Assembly (NCBI GenBank): GCA_963971425.1
Contig: OZ020517.1
Coordinates: 23,756,462 to 23,820,461 of the forward strand
Source of the DNA: Bryoerythrophyllum caledonicum
Taxonomy: Eukaryota; Streptophyta; Bryopsida; Pottiales; Pottiaceae
Reading direction: 5' to 3'
Length of the DNA stretch: 64,000 nucleotides
Under the pieces are notes generated by a model, which was not told the DNA's origin, did not search any database, and saw nothing but the letters and a program-made list of their open reading frames with translations. Both the position numbers and the translations under genes were made by a program. Position 1 is the stretch's first letter, and the number at the start of each line of letters is the position of its first letter. Below are positions 12,901-25,150 of the stretch, one piece after another.

Positions 12901-15664
12901 GACAACATGGTCTCACCGCAGCCGCCTCGTTCTCGAGGAGGACATGGAATCGAACCGTCTTTGTTTGCAGACCAAGGTGGTAGAGGCAGCGGCTCAGGCT
13001 TGGGTGCACCGGTTTCACCTTCTGGCTTTGGTGCACTGGTTTCCTCTTCTTCTAGCTTTGGTGCACTAATTTCACCTTCTGGCTTTGGTGCAATGGTTTC
13101 ACCTTCTGGCTTTGCAGCCTCTGGCTCCGGAGGAACCTCAGCTGCAGGTTCTTCAACTGCTGCTTTTCTTCTTCTTTTGTTCTTGGGAGTTTTCTTCAAC
13201 TGCTTTCTTTTTTGTTTCTTTGGCGCGAGTTTGTAGTCGTCCACCTCTTCCTCCTCGACGTAGTTGTCTCTGTTGAACGCGGACTCCGCTTGCTCGCCTC
13301 CGGGCTGAGATCCGCTCCGCAGCTCATGGCAGCATCGGAGGCACAGGTCGTAGTCGCACTTCTTGCAATTCCGGTGGTAGTCCACGATGGATGTGTTGCA
13401 GTTGTTGCTGCACGTTCAAGGTCAACCACTGATTGTCAACGTGAAAGCAATAGACACATAGCACAACCAAAAAAGACTACTTCTAAAACCAATAAGACAA
13501 ATATGTTCACATGACTGTGAGTTCGATGCAAATGCAAGAAACATACTGCAGAAACGAAAAGACAAGTATACTCGGTATGTGCATCGTACGATCAGTATGT
13601 GCATCATACTTATGTATGAAGGTGAATAAGTATGACCATAAATTCACTGATCAGACTTGTATCAGAAATCTCTGCAATTAGACCAAACTCAATTCATGCC
13701 GGTTGTTCAATACGATTGAAGGCAAGTGTTTTAAATCCAATAAATTATGGGGTGGCTGCTATGCATGTGTCATGTCACTCACCAGTAAAGACGTTCGTCT
13801 CTGGTAATCGGTGCCCGTTCCACATGCACAGTCGGCGTTCCTGAACCCATGCCACAGATAGACTTTATACCGCATTGAACATGGTTCATCCGAAAATGAG
13901 TAACATGAAGATCACACACAGATCAGCAATAAAATCGGCACAATAAGTAAGATAAAACTTAACCACAAGGGAGCTTTCTGAGCACCAGCATGTTTGAGTC
14001 TGATTGCATAAATAAATCTCATCCACATGGAGCCACAGCTCACCTTGCACATTGCGCTCCACCTTGAGCTCCTCCCGCTGCTCCTGGTGAAGCTTTTGTA
14101 AGCAAGGAAGCAAATTTTTCAAGCAATACAGATGCAGATTCTTCCTCGTCTCCTTAGAAAGACCTGGTTTTACCTGCCAAAAGGTGGCATCACAACACAT
14201 AGATTAAATCAGTAACAGGATGGGATTAAGTAAAATGGTTAAACATATGACATGAAAAAGAGCACTGCCTTTGGACTTGCACAACAGAAACCACAACTCC
14301 ATTCTGACTAAAACTCAAATCAACATCAAACTCACCCACGTAGGCCCAGGTAAGCGAAGACAAGCCTTGCAATTGCAATTACCCAGGCACCATGGGCACT
14401 TCTTCTCTACTTCCTCAAAAGTTCTGCCGGGGTACCTACAAACGCAAAGGGAAGGAACTCCCATCAAAACGCGCTCGCAACATAGCAGAGATGACTACCA
14501 CATACATGCACATGCAAAACCATGCTAGATTTGGAGTTTTGAGTCCTCAGTGTCCTCTCTAGTACCCAGTACAATAACAGAGAAATATGATACAAGAGAG
14601 GATATTGAGAACTCCGAACTCCAAATCTCTGCATCTCAGAAACAACCTGGATCTCAAAGCTCACAGAAGCACAACCGATCGCTCATTTACCAGTTCGTGA
14701 TGCAGTCCGAGCAAAAACGCTTCTTTCCACAGTTGCCACAGAACGCCACGCTCTCTTTCTTGCTGCTTTGGCACTGATGGCACATGCGATACGACTCGAA
14801 GGTCCTAGGCTTCTTCCTCTGTAAAAGCATAATAAGAAGACATGTAAGCAGTTTGTAACATATGCTAAGCATGTTGCAATCATCTACTGCACCATATCAA
14901 CAAACTGTACTCGTAACATATCAACAAAGATGAGGACTAACCTGTTTGCCACTCCGGGGCTTGGAGGACTCGCTATCGTCGTCATGGTCGTCATCGACGT
15001 CGTCGGGGGCGTCCTCCGCCTTGGCATCTGCAGCAGGGCGAGTAGCAGGTTTCTTCTCGCGTTGTAGTAGCTTCTTTTCTTTCAAGACCTTAGGGACTTT
15101 AGGTTCTATACTGGCAGGAGTAGTAGGCGAGGATTCCTTAACCTTAGGCGTCCTGGGGGGCTTAGAGGGGTCGGACGACGACTTAGACCGGAGGTAGTCC
15201 CTGTGGTGCTCACAGTAGATAGACGACTCGACCCTCGGCTTCCCGCACTGCCATTTCTTCCCGTCACTTCTGCGACACCGCATCTCGTCACTAGGCGGGG
15301 GCGGTCTCTCAGTAGATGACTTGCGCTTCTTGGTAATGCTGCGGGGGGTGGTTGACTCCGATCCTTCTGGTGCTGTTGTTGTTGCTGTTGCTGTTGCTGT
15401 CGCTGTTTCTGTTTCTGTTGCTGCTTCTGTTGCTGTTGCGGCTGCGGCTGCTCCTCCTTCTTTGGATGGTGGTGCCTCCACTCCGGACACGTTAGGCTCC
15501 TCGGTCTCGATCTCGCTCTCTTCGTCGCTGCCACTGTCGCTGCTCTTCTCACTGCCCCTGCTGCTCCTGCTAGACATGTCTGCCCTCTCCAGCCGCGCTT
15601 GCGCATCTTGCTTCGCCTGCCGATGCGGCCGGGCCCTCATCGGGATATCTGCCCCCCTGATCAT
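9932..15664 (-). CDS. JmjC histone H3K9 demethylase, JMJ25/KDM3 type
   Basis: Fifteen exons read on the minus strand: 15664-14942, 14818-14691, 14435-14336, 14173-14044, 13840-13783, 13407-12471, 12273-11938, 11825-11394, 11306-11234, 11134-11049, 10937-10818, 10742-10675, 10588-10529, 10393-10325, 10085-9932. All junctions are GT-AG with matching phases, giving about 1157 residues. Order: acidic Ala/Thr-rich start; WRC domain (128-159); RING-like Cys cluster CHQCQ...[11 protein letters not shown] (about 253-315) with [15 protein letters not shown]-like finger (380-410); APKPEGE repeats; JmjC domain (about 660-1030). Metal ligands His798 and Asp800 (HCDMSD) and His995 (CPHQVRN) are present, so it should be an active Fe(II)/2-oxoglutarate enzyme removing H3K9me1/2, as in plant IBM1-type proteins. 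The last three exons code a charged tail. Upstream non-coding exons are possible. Confidence 0.92.
14527..14628. repeat. Foldback hairpin in an intron of the JmjC gene
   Basis: Two arms of 33 bases (14527-14559 and 14596-14628) are inverted copies at roughly 75-80% identity, separated by about 36 bases. They lie in the intron between the RING-like exon and the CPWC exon. Could be a miniature foldback element. Confidence 0.55.
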
Positions 15665-16550
15665 GAAAACGCTAAGGCATCATCAGACAAAAAAATCCAG
15701 GCTTCATGCACGGTTTCCACTGATCATGAAGGGAACAAAACGTCAACACGTACATGACAGAGTGAGCGCGTCACTGGCAGCTTAGTATTATGCCTCCGTT
15801 CGCTACTTCAGACATAATAATTCGCCTCGTTCGCATTTGCTGCTGCATCATGTCCACAACCAAAACCGTCAGAAAACAAAACCAAAAAAAATCAGCTTGA
15901 ACCTTACGCCACAGATGCAAGATTAAGAGCTTCAGCCAAGAAGACCGAGAACTTGCAAACACCTCACACATTCTTTCAGATCACATTGAAAGAGAAAAGG
16001 GGAAGGGCGAAGGCACACTTCACATGCACCAGAAGCAAACAACAAATCCACACGAAGGTCATGAAAAAAGAGCGCCAAGAATTTTCCGACACGCATATCC
16101 ACACATTAAAAAAAAAAAACAAGATCTCCCGAACACAAGAAAAGGCAATCAACCTCTCCGCATTAGGTCACCCGACAACAACAACAACAACACCTCCCAA
16201 GATCTCTCTCTCACCACGACCTAACCTCCCCAAACACATCCAAAACACCCACCTTGGTCACAATGCTGCCCCTCCACACACACACACACACACACCGCAC
16301 TTTGTAGCCACCACCACGACCACCTTCGCCGAGTCACAAAGTTGGTACCTTACTGCTGGTGATGGCGACGCACTGCAACAAATTAAGAAAGAGAAAATTA
16401 CATTACACACCCCTCTTTCTCTCTCTCTAATCAACTCACGTACTGAAAGGTATGTCACACCAACTCCCAACTCCCGATCTCGCACTCTCTTTCTCTTCTA
16501 CGAGAAAGCATGAACCCCTTTCCAAGACGAAGATTACATTTCTCTCTCTC
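15665..16550 (-). promoter_or_regulatory. Putative 5' UTR and promoter of the JmjC gene
   Basis: Upstream of the demethylase start. It holds a (CA)n run at about 16275-16295 and CT-rich blocks at about 16410-16425 and 16540-16550, common in plant 5' UTRs and promoters. A 186-codon plus-strand frame here is low-complexity Thr/His/Lys and is not called. No definite TATA box was assigned. Confidence 0.35.
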
Positions 16551-19500
16551 TCATAAAATTCACACCTAGATCCCGCCAAGTGATCTTCCACTTTATTAAT
16601 CTTCATCTTCATTGAGCTTCTCCTTCATTCCACATCCAGAGACGTTCTTTCATTAATGGCATGGAGGTTGTTTTATTCCCAGAAAAGAATGTGGCTTGTA
16701 TTGATATTCATTTTCTCGTGAGGGTGAAAACTGGAATTTGAACATAGGGGAGAAAACTTAGTGTACTCCTTCTCATGAACTAGAGTATTCCTATGATTTT
16801 TTTCATGCGAATAGAGTTGTGTAGATCCGAGGGGATTGCATGGTGAATGGGAGGGGATGGACTGGGATCTGCCTTTCTATCCTGGTGATTATAGTTGATT
16901 TTCTACGTTACTCTTATCGTGATTATCATTGCACTTGCGAGTTGTGGTCTTGGTGTACAAACATAAATTGTTAAAGGTAGGGAGGGGATGATCATGAGAT
17001 GGTTGTTTGTTTGCATGGGGATCAATGAGAGCTTACCCCATTGTAGTGATTTCCATCACCAAGGTTTGATTCCATGGATGGAGTTGATGGGTTGTGTGTC
17101 CTCCGCTTTCAATGCACATGATGCCTCCCATGGTTCCAATGAGGTGCGCTTCATTAACCCTAACTTGGTATGATTAGGAGATGCCTAACCTGGACAATTT
17201 GGTGTGGTTTTGCAAGGGTGGTGCTCCAGTTTCGCGATTTGTGAGGCAATCTTTGTCACCATTCCTAGATTTTGTGGTCATGCTGGAACATTTAAACGTG
17301 GATTGGCAACTTTGCCATGTTTAAAATTTTGCTTGGCTGAATTTTGCTATGTTTGGCAAATTAGGTTTTGGAAGTGGGGCCTATATGGCAATGGGGCAGC
17401 TGCTCACACAGGTGTGGCAGGCCAGCTCTGCTCAATGATAGCACTTTTAACAGCCCTAGAATTTGAATGACTGGAATAAGTGCCCCAAATTAAGCCTCGC
17501 CGTCTTTTTCACGAAGGATTGTGAATCTTACTATTATTATTTATTATTTGCTGGAGGGACAGAATGTAGAGGGTCACACTACTTTATCGTATTTTACAGA
17601 GTTATAAATGTACGGTCAAATACGTTTTCGTGAGTCTATCCCTTAAAGGACTATAGAAGAAGAAGAACTCTGGTCTCTAAAGGAGACCAGCATGAATATA
17701 GTGTTTGTTCATTCTCTTCACTAAGCATATGGCCACGGGACATAGGCTAGTGTAATAGAATTACTCCCCCCTCTCGAGGGTAAATACTTTTCTACACTAA
17801 GTGCTTCCCTACACTAATTGCCATAGAGACAACCGACAACTTAAAGGACCAAAGGCATTTTAGAGGAATTTCTACTCCATTTGATTAAAAACTACCAAGA
17901 TGAACTTCTAGAGAATGTAACCATGGGAGCTACTTCTAAACTTATATAAGATGATGTGGTAAAGAAATTGTGCATTTTGACCGTATGGATTGAAACATAA
18001 TTGCAGTCAAAGTGAACAAATTTGTCCTCCAAAAAGACACCAAGTCCCTTACATGCTATGTTATCACCTTCAATGGAGGCGGAAATAGAGTTATTTTAAA
18101 AGGAAAGAGGAAAGAGAGGGTAAATTCTTGTCCATTTGCAAACATGTTTGATGATAGAGAAGAAGTTTCATATCTTTTTTTTTGTACTGATGAAATCTAT
18201 AAACAATAAAAACAAGATTGTTCATAGGCCCTATCTAATGCAAGCTAAAGTTTGTACATAGTATCGAAGTTTTTTTGAAGTTGATTAGAAATTCCACCAC
18301 ACCTCCTCACAACCTCCTCCAAGCTAAGTTAGCTTCTCCATTCATCATATAAAATTCACTTATTCTTCAAAATAATACAGATAGAAGATGACAAATGAGG
18401 TCACCCATTATCACTTTGAAAAATATTTCAAATAGAGTGAAGTGGGGAGTTATTTGTAAATTGTAGAAGTTCAAAGTCTATGCATTATTTGGAAGTATGC
18501 TAATTTTATCCTTTAAAGACAAGCAACCATGGACAGAAAGTGAATTGTATCCATTGCCTTGATTATGTTATGCATATCTATGACACTTGTAGATTCTCCT
18601 CTTGTCAAAGTTTGCTTGTCTGTAAAGGGTTAAAAGAGGATTGAACTACAACAAGCCAAAAAAAGTTTAGACTTTATTATTTGCATGGGTAATTTATCAC
18701 ACTTTTGGTGAGAAGAAAAATAAGAACTCTTTACCTTTCTCAAGGAATGGTGTGAAGTTAGTTGTTGTTGAGCAAACTTGCCTTCAAAACTCAACTTTTT
18801 TTTGTCAATCCTTAAAGAGGGTTGGCACAATGCACCATTCACTTTTCTTCCACAACAGGCTTGGTGAAGAGAATGAACAAACACTATGATTACGCCGGTC
18901 CCTCTTGGAGACCGGAGTTCTTCTTCTTCTTTTCTTCCACACACGCCTCTATCACTTTTAAAAAGGAAAAAGAGCAATAAATAATTAGAGGATGAATGAA
19001 TTTTGGAACCAAAATAACAATAATTGTGAAAACATTACATTTGCATGTGACATTTATAGATGAAATATTAAAATATTAGCCCTTTTAATGTCTCAAATCC
19101 AAGTGGGCAATGTGAATAGTTGTCTTGTGAATGGAATCGGAGACTCCTTCATTGGCCACCATTATGCACAATGGGGGCCACAGATATAAATTGAGTTTGG
19201 TACTACAGTTGGCATATCAGGACCACAATAGGTGACAACCTGGGACATTCATTGGAGTTTTCCTGAAAGTACTCGGGGTTTATACCTTGACTGTCACCCC
19301 AAAATGCTGATAGGGATTGTACACCTGAAAGTCGACTTGTTTTTGAGAAACATGGTGGTTTGGTTAACTTTGGGGTTGATTCCATAAATTATGGTCCTTT
19401 GTCACCCAACTAACATGCTACGGGGTTAATCATCTAGGCACAGCCACCGTCCAAACATAGATGCAAGGTGGCATTGATGACTCCAAATTACTAATTTGAT

Positions 19501-19788
19501 TACATTAGCTTGTTCTATGCGCGTGGCCCATAAAATATGCAGGGTGAGAATTTTCACCCTGCAAATATTGCTGTATTTAAATCTCACCCTGCTTTGGTGA
19601 ATAGAGAAAGACACAAGGTCCTTAAAGGATGTTGCACCGAGTCTTTTTGGCTGACACAAGGTAGCCACCCTTTAAAACTCAAACTTTCAGGAAAACTCTA
19701 TTGTAGTACTTTGCTTTTGAATCAGTCTCACTAGTCGACAAATTGAGTCTTGTCAACTGCAGTACCAAATTTGGTCCGTGACTCCAGA
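16551..19788. other. Intergenic, no gene recognised
   Basis: AT-rich DNA with only short frames. It contains the inverted repeat pair at 17656-17726 and 18859-18935. A fragment near 17980 resembles the TTAA-element core (TTGACCGTATGGATTGAAA). Confidence 0.5.
17656..18935. repeat. Inverted repeat pair around about 1.1 kb
   Basis: Arms 17656-17726 and 18859-18935 are inverted copies of about 70-75 bases sharing AGTGTTTGTTCATTCTCTTC and an AGAAGAAGAAGAACTC block next to a GGTCTC...GAGACC palindrome. They may be the terminal repeats of a non-autonomous DNA transposon, or two solo copies in opposite orientation. No target duplication was resolved. Confidence 0.55.
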
Positions 19789-19898
19789 AGTCAGATGACA
19801 CACAATAAAGCAATTATGCCCCTGGCCAAGTGCAGTACAATGATTCTGAAAGTCAGATGACACACAATAAAGCAATTATGCCCCTGGCCAAGTGCAGT
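19789..19898 (+). repeat. 62-base tandem duplication
   Basis: A segment of about 48 bases starting AGTCAGATGACACACAATAA occurs at 19789-19836 and again at 19851-19898, almost without change, so the duplication is recent. Confidence 0.8.
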
Positions 19899-20740
19899 GA
19901 AAAGCAGAGGAAGGTTTTGGTTTTTTTAATAAAATCCTAGAAAAACATATAAAATTAGCAACAAAATTAATGTCTTTTTGGAGTAAATTTGTATGTCTAG
20001 TGCTTTCAAGATTGGCCTCTTCATGTATGTGCAAGTGCCATACTTTCCTCAACTTAGTGTGAAAGAGGCACCAATTTTGTAGTAAATTATTATGTGGGTC
20101 AATTTGCCGGACACTAATGACATTGTTGATACTTCATTGTTTCTCCTTGCCTTAGGGGTGGATTGTGGATGAACCCATTGTGGTTTGAACCATGGAAATT
20201 AAGTGATTGTTTAAAATATGTCTCATCTCATACCAAAGCATATTTTGGCGATCCATGGTCTTTTCTACAATTTGTACCATCAACAAAATAGATATCATAG
20301 TATAGTGTGCATACAACAAACTTCCCTTAAAAATCATATTTTTGTCCTTTTTTAGAAGTCTTTTATTCTCTTCTCCAAATTTACTTAAAAGTCCTCGATT
20401 GTTGTAAACAAAGAATCATGGATCCTAATTATCTCAACTCCACATCATTTGAACCTCCATATTTTATAATGTCAAAAGTGGATTCCATGGCCCAATCGCA
20501 TGATGACTCCAAATCTCAATTCCGCCATGATTTTATGCTCCATTCGAGCCAAGATCTCAATGGCCTTCCTACTTGTGTGGCCGTGGAGGTAACAAATATC
20601 TTTCATTGCCTTTGTGCCATCTTGGATTGGATATAAAAGAATAATTCTTTAATGAGGGGGTTTTACCTCATCTACCACCTTGAAGGTGGAGTTTGAATGC
20701 ATAGGGCAAAGGTCAAGGTCAAATGTACATAGAAAATGTG
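19899..20740. other. Intergenic, no gene recognised
   Basis: AT-rich, only short frames, no recognised repeat or domain. Confidence 0.45.
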
Positions 20741-20949
20741 GAGGCGGAGGTCGAATACACACCGTGAATGTGGGATCCAATACTCACGGTGAAGGCGGAG
20801 GTTGAATACGCATTGTGAAGGCGGAGGTTGAATACGCAAGGTGAAGGCGGAGGTTGAATACGCAAGGTGAAGGCGGAGGTCGAATACGCACGGTGAAAGC
20901 AGAGGTCAAATATGCACGGTGAAGGCGGAGGTTGGATACGTAGGGTGAA
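20741..20949 (+). repeat. 26-base minisatellite, about 8 copies
   Basis: Units of GTGAAGGCGGAGGTTGAATA followed by CGCAAG or a variant, about 26 bases each. The middle copies are nearly identical and the outer ones diverged. Read on the minus strand it gives a repetitive frame that is a by-product of the array. Confidence 0.85.
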
Positions 20950-21714
20950 CTTTGCTACAAAAGCGGCCATCTTCATTTGTGAGCATATAAACTAGCCTAG
21001 GCACGCCACATGACAATATGCAGTGTATGGCACGATGATTGTTGGTCCATATAGGAGCAATGGAGTTGCACCTAAGCGGCTCAAAAATGCTAGATAGGAG
21101 AGAAATGCGGTGATCTCCTACTCCCTCCCCTCCCCCATGTGGCTATGGAGGGGAAAGGCACGCAACACTCTTCCCCTAAATTAAACCAATATTTTATCCC
21201 TTCAAAAATTGAAATATAAAATTCAATATGAATTTTGTGAAAAGAAGCACACTTGAATTTGAAGGAGAGATTTATACCCCCTTCATATTCTTTGGCATAG
21301 GTGTTTGTGGCAATGGAGGGTGGAAGCAACAATGGATTATGCACGCTCGCATTGGGAAAAAGCTTTTAAAAACCCATGGTTCCAACCTTTATATGCACAT
21401 CGGCTAGTACCACAGACAAGGGCAACTTTCAAATTGCAAGAACAAAATTGCTTAGTTGCGTCTTAGATGTAATCCTTTAAATTGCAATACCATACTTATT
21501 ATAGGTTCTATACTAGTCAATAGCTATAGAATTTAAAGTAAAACTCCAATATCAACCATATTCTAAATCCAACATTTACTTTTTATTATTATCCACATAT
21601 AAACTTGTGACTTTCTAGTGGTTGGAATACACATATTAAGGTAAAACACAAAATGCAACAAATTTAAAGGCACTCTAACATTCAATCCATTAAAAGCCAT
21701 ATACAAGACTCACC
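20950..21714. other. Intergenic, nothing recognised
   Basis: AT-rich sequence without coding signal or clear repeats. Confidence 0.4.
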
Positions 21715-22123
21715 ATGTTTTTTTTGGCAACAACTACATAGTAGTTGCTTTCAATGAATTTTTTTTAGTAATATATTCTCTCATTTCATTTTTAGTATCT
21801 TTTAAGATACATATATTACGGTATACATTTTAGGAGCATTCATCTTAAAAAAGAAAACGAGTCATATCATTTTATCTTTCTTTCATATTCATGAGAGAAA
21901 AATTCAATTATCAACTGTTAAACGATGATTAATTATTAAATAAATGAAGGCAATTCTATTTTGTGTATTAGAAACTTTCTAAAACTTGCTTGCATTCCAG
22001 TCATATATCTTTTTCAAACTTGAAATTGCAAAATGACATTTAAAGGTTAAGCATTGTAGTGAATCTTTGAATGTCATTTTGCAATTTCAACAACTTCTAT
22101 GTGGTTGTTGCCAAAAAAAACAT
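21715..22123. mobile_element. Small element with 33-base inverted termini
   Basis: Arms 21715-21747 and 22091-22123 are inverted copies with a few mismatches, built around TTTTTTTTGGCAACAAC. They enclose about 340 bases, including the hairpin at 22022-22088. No coding capacity. A MITE-like origin is inferred; no target duplication was confirmed. Confidence 0.5.
22022..22088 (+). repeat. 27-base-pair hairpin with 13-base loop
   Basis: Arm 22022-22048 begins GAAATTGCAAAATGACATT and arm 22062-22088 is its reverse complement with two mismatches. The loop is 13 bases. Such a stem could be a MITE remnant or a small-RNA precursor; the sequence alone does not decide. Confidence 0.75.
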
Positions 22124-22241
22124 TTGGAAAGGGTTACCAAATCTTCAAAACCCTAAGTTGACAAAATATAAATTACTTTACATTGATACTCTAAAACATG
22201 ACCAATGCCTGGTTTATATAGTTGAATATATTTACACAATA

Positions 22242-22722
22242 CAGTCTACCCTCTTTAAATGATACTCCTCGGGAGCGGTCAAAAGCATAACACTTATCGA
22301 GGTATAACACATATCGAGTTCTGACCTAATTTTTAAGCCATTTTCCATTCATTTTTCATCAATTTTTCATCAATTTTTCATCAATTTTTCATCCACCAAT
22401 ATATTTTACATTCATTTTTTTCATCCATTAAGACATTTTCATCCTAAAGAATCACCATAAACCCTAATTTGCATCTTACTTGGCCAATTTTACTACCCTG
22501 CATTACATTTTACTAGCCTTGCTCCTTTTTATTGCCCCATACTTTCTCCGATTTTACTAACTTTAACATTTATAGAGGTGAAATTAACAAAGGAGGGAGC
22601 GGATAATGTCATAACACTTAACATATAACACTTAGTAGTGTTAATTTTTCGGGAGCAAGATTTTTCATAACATTTATCGAGGAATAACACTTATGGAGGT
22701 AACATTTAAAGAGGGTGGACTG
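22242..22722. mobile_element. Tc1/mariner (pogo-like) MITE
   Basis: 481 bases flanked by TA on both sides (22240-22241 and 22723-22724). Left end CAGTCTACCCTCTTTAAATG; right end on the other strand CAGTCCACCCTCTTTAAATG. The TA target and CAGTC start are typical of pogo/Tigger-like elements. The interior contains an 11-base tandem repeat (ATCAATTTTTC, about 4 copies near 22347-22393) and has no transposase. Confidence 0.75.
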
Positions 22723-23049
22723 TAGTTTTTATAATACGCAATTACATTATATTAAAATTATATTATAATAACTTCTAGCAAAAAAAAAAGTATTATTTTT
22801 TCTTCTCTCCATATATGCACATTGTTTAACCTTTAAATGTTAGAAGATGCCACTCGTGGCCACAATATTCTGCATGTATGGTGTTGTATTTGAACATGAT
22901 AAGATTCAGATATTAAAATGACCTCCAAATGAAAGATGTTAGTTGAAGAATCTTCCATCCTAAGGTGTAAGTCGAGCTAAACTTCAAGACATTTTTTTGT
23001 ATTGCATGTATATATGTGCCTGCCTATACAGTTCCCAACTGACGTTTAA

Positions 23050-23762
23050 CCCTTAAACGCCGGGAGCCTATGACCGTGGAAAACTCCCGAGTGCATTAAA
23101 CCGAGTGCTCTATTTTTTCATTCAATATAAGCGTGAATTTTTTTTTCATTACCCGGAGATGCAATCACATGTTCTGATTATGTGACAAAAAATTTCACAT
23201 TTTTCTTTTGAAAATTTGAAATTATTGTGATTTTGGTAGTAAAAGTGAAGAAAAATCATAGTAAATACAAATTGTGCTTAAAAATTCTGAAAATTTCTCT
23301 AGAGGTGCACGTCATAGTGCCAAAACCTCTGATGGAAATGAAAAAGCCGTGTTCAGCTAATAATAGAAAATCGGTTATTGGTCCAAATTCAAATTGCAAT
23401 AACTTATTCAATTTTATGTATTTTTTAGAATTTCAAATTAGAATAGAAACAAGACTTCATAAACTAAATTTCATTAGTTGGACTCAAGTTCAAAAAACAT
23501 CAATTTAATGGATCAAATTCAGATTTAAAGCTTAAACTAGAAGTTTCTCAAATCCACTACACTGAGATCCGTGTCACACACATTTTCTTTCTTAGATAAA
23601 ACATGATTACCTCAATGAGGCAACTTTCATCATCAACTACTGCTTACACATTCAATAAATTCTTCACCAAAAAAAAATGGATGAAAAATGACCATTAACA
23701 TGGCTGATCATCCAAAAATGTCATCCGAGAAGCCAAAATTTGGCTGCTTCGTCGTTCAAGGG
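23050..23762. mobile_element. TTAA-flanked element, copy 3 (different interior)
   Basis: Flanked by TTAA at 23046-23049 and 23763-23766. Ends CCCTTAAACG and CGTTCAAGGG are inverted. About 713 bases. The interior is unlike the other copies. A 93-codon plus frame inside has no recognised domain. Confidence 0.55.
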
Positions 23763-24240
23763 TTAAGGATGAACTTGTTGGTTATGGGGGGTTTACCTTC
23801 CCCATTGCTTGCCCAGAGTAACAATGCCTCATCAGCCTGTCTGCCCTGTGGATGAAATTTCCCGTATGGGCGAGGCTCCATACGAGTCCCCATTATTCAT
23901 CTTTTGCTGTCTGTATGCAATGCATCTTGGTGATATGGTGGTGTACTCACTTATTCATGCCACTTCATGCATGTCTACATCGCACACCACATGATTGTGT
24001 AAACTATGAATTATCAGAGCATACACCAAGTTCATCCGGTCTGTGTGGGATATTTAGAAAGAGGGAGACAGCCTGCCACACCAAAGACATGGAGTAATTA
24101 TCTATCAAGCCAGAGTGTAACTTCCATGCCTGTCTGATGTTTTCAAAGGCCTCTAGCAGAGAATTGCAGCACACTTGCTTATGTTAACAGTTGAGAAGAT
24201 GTAAGGTTTACTCCTCCCAACCAACATGTTAACCCTTTAA

Positions 24241-25150
24241 CCCCAAAAGTTCGGTCAGGTTCCTATGGTGTCAATTTCCAACATTCCTCTTTGAAACCTT
24301 CACCATAGAAAGGCATTACCAATACCTTAGTTGGAAAACAATCTTTTTCCTAAATTGGACATTTATGAAAAAGTTATAGGGTTTTGAATTTCAAATGGGG
24401 AGAGCGGGCACCTCAGGGATCTCCAAAAACTTTTGCTAGAACACTCTATTAAAAGTGAGATTTTCAATACTCGCAAGTAATATTGTTTCCCTTCAAATTG
24501 TCAAGAAAAAGTTTTTGTCTTTAGTGGAAAATAGTATATCAACCCAAGTCAAACATTTTCACTCATTGTCACTCATTGTCGGGCAAGGTACCAAAAAAAC
24601 TTCTTCTTTTCCACATAAAACTATGAGATCTTTATATTTTTCACTTTTTATTTTTTCCACAACAATATGTGGTGTAAACCTTCTTATTGACCATTGGATT
24701 ATCAATCTAAAACATATTAAGTTCACAAAAAAATTAAAGTGTGAATTAGCAAATTTCAAACCTCCCCTCCTTGCACAGTTGTTTTGAATATGCTACACTC
24801 GTCCTCTACCTCTAAAAATTGGTGTTTAAGGAACTAACATCATGCTTAACACGATGGTAATGGATTTAGACCTTGTGTAGTACAAAAATTTGACACGAAG
24901 TGAAGTCAAACTCTGTTGATCCACTGAACGCAAGGAAGAAAATGAACCATTTGCTTGACTTCAAACACTGTAATCTTTCAATCCGTGCGGTCAAAGTTTA
25001 TGAAAATTTGTAACTATATTACTTAATCTTAATTGAGATCCTACGGTCAAAACTAGAAATCAAAGTTTTTGTTTCCTTCTTTGTTCATTGCACTAAAATC
25101 CAACGATTTTAAAGTGTTTTTGGTGTAGAACTGTCACGGTACCTTAGGGG
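24241..25150 (-). mobile_element. TTAA-flanked non-autonomous element, copy 4
   Basis: TTAA lies at 24237-24240 and at 25151-25154. Ends CCCCAAAAGTTCGG and CGGTACCTTAGGGG. The interior matches copy 2 (4573-5455) and copy 5 (33095-34463) in opposite orientation, with the core ATCTTTCAATCCGTGCGGTC near 24972. Confidence 0.65.

Noticed and set aside
12499-13236. Plus-strand frame of 245 codons
   Set aside because: It is the antisense shadow of the large demethylase exon, whose reading on the minus strand has domains and phase-consistent splice sites.
15953-16513. Plus-strand frame of 186 codons rich in Thr, His and Lys
   Set aside because: Low-complexity by-product of CA and CT tracts, in the likely 5' region of the demethylase gene; no domain.
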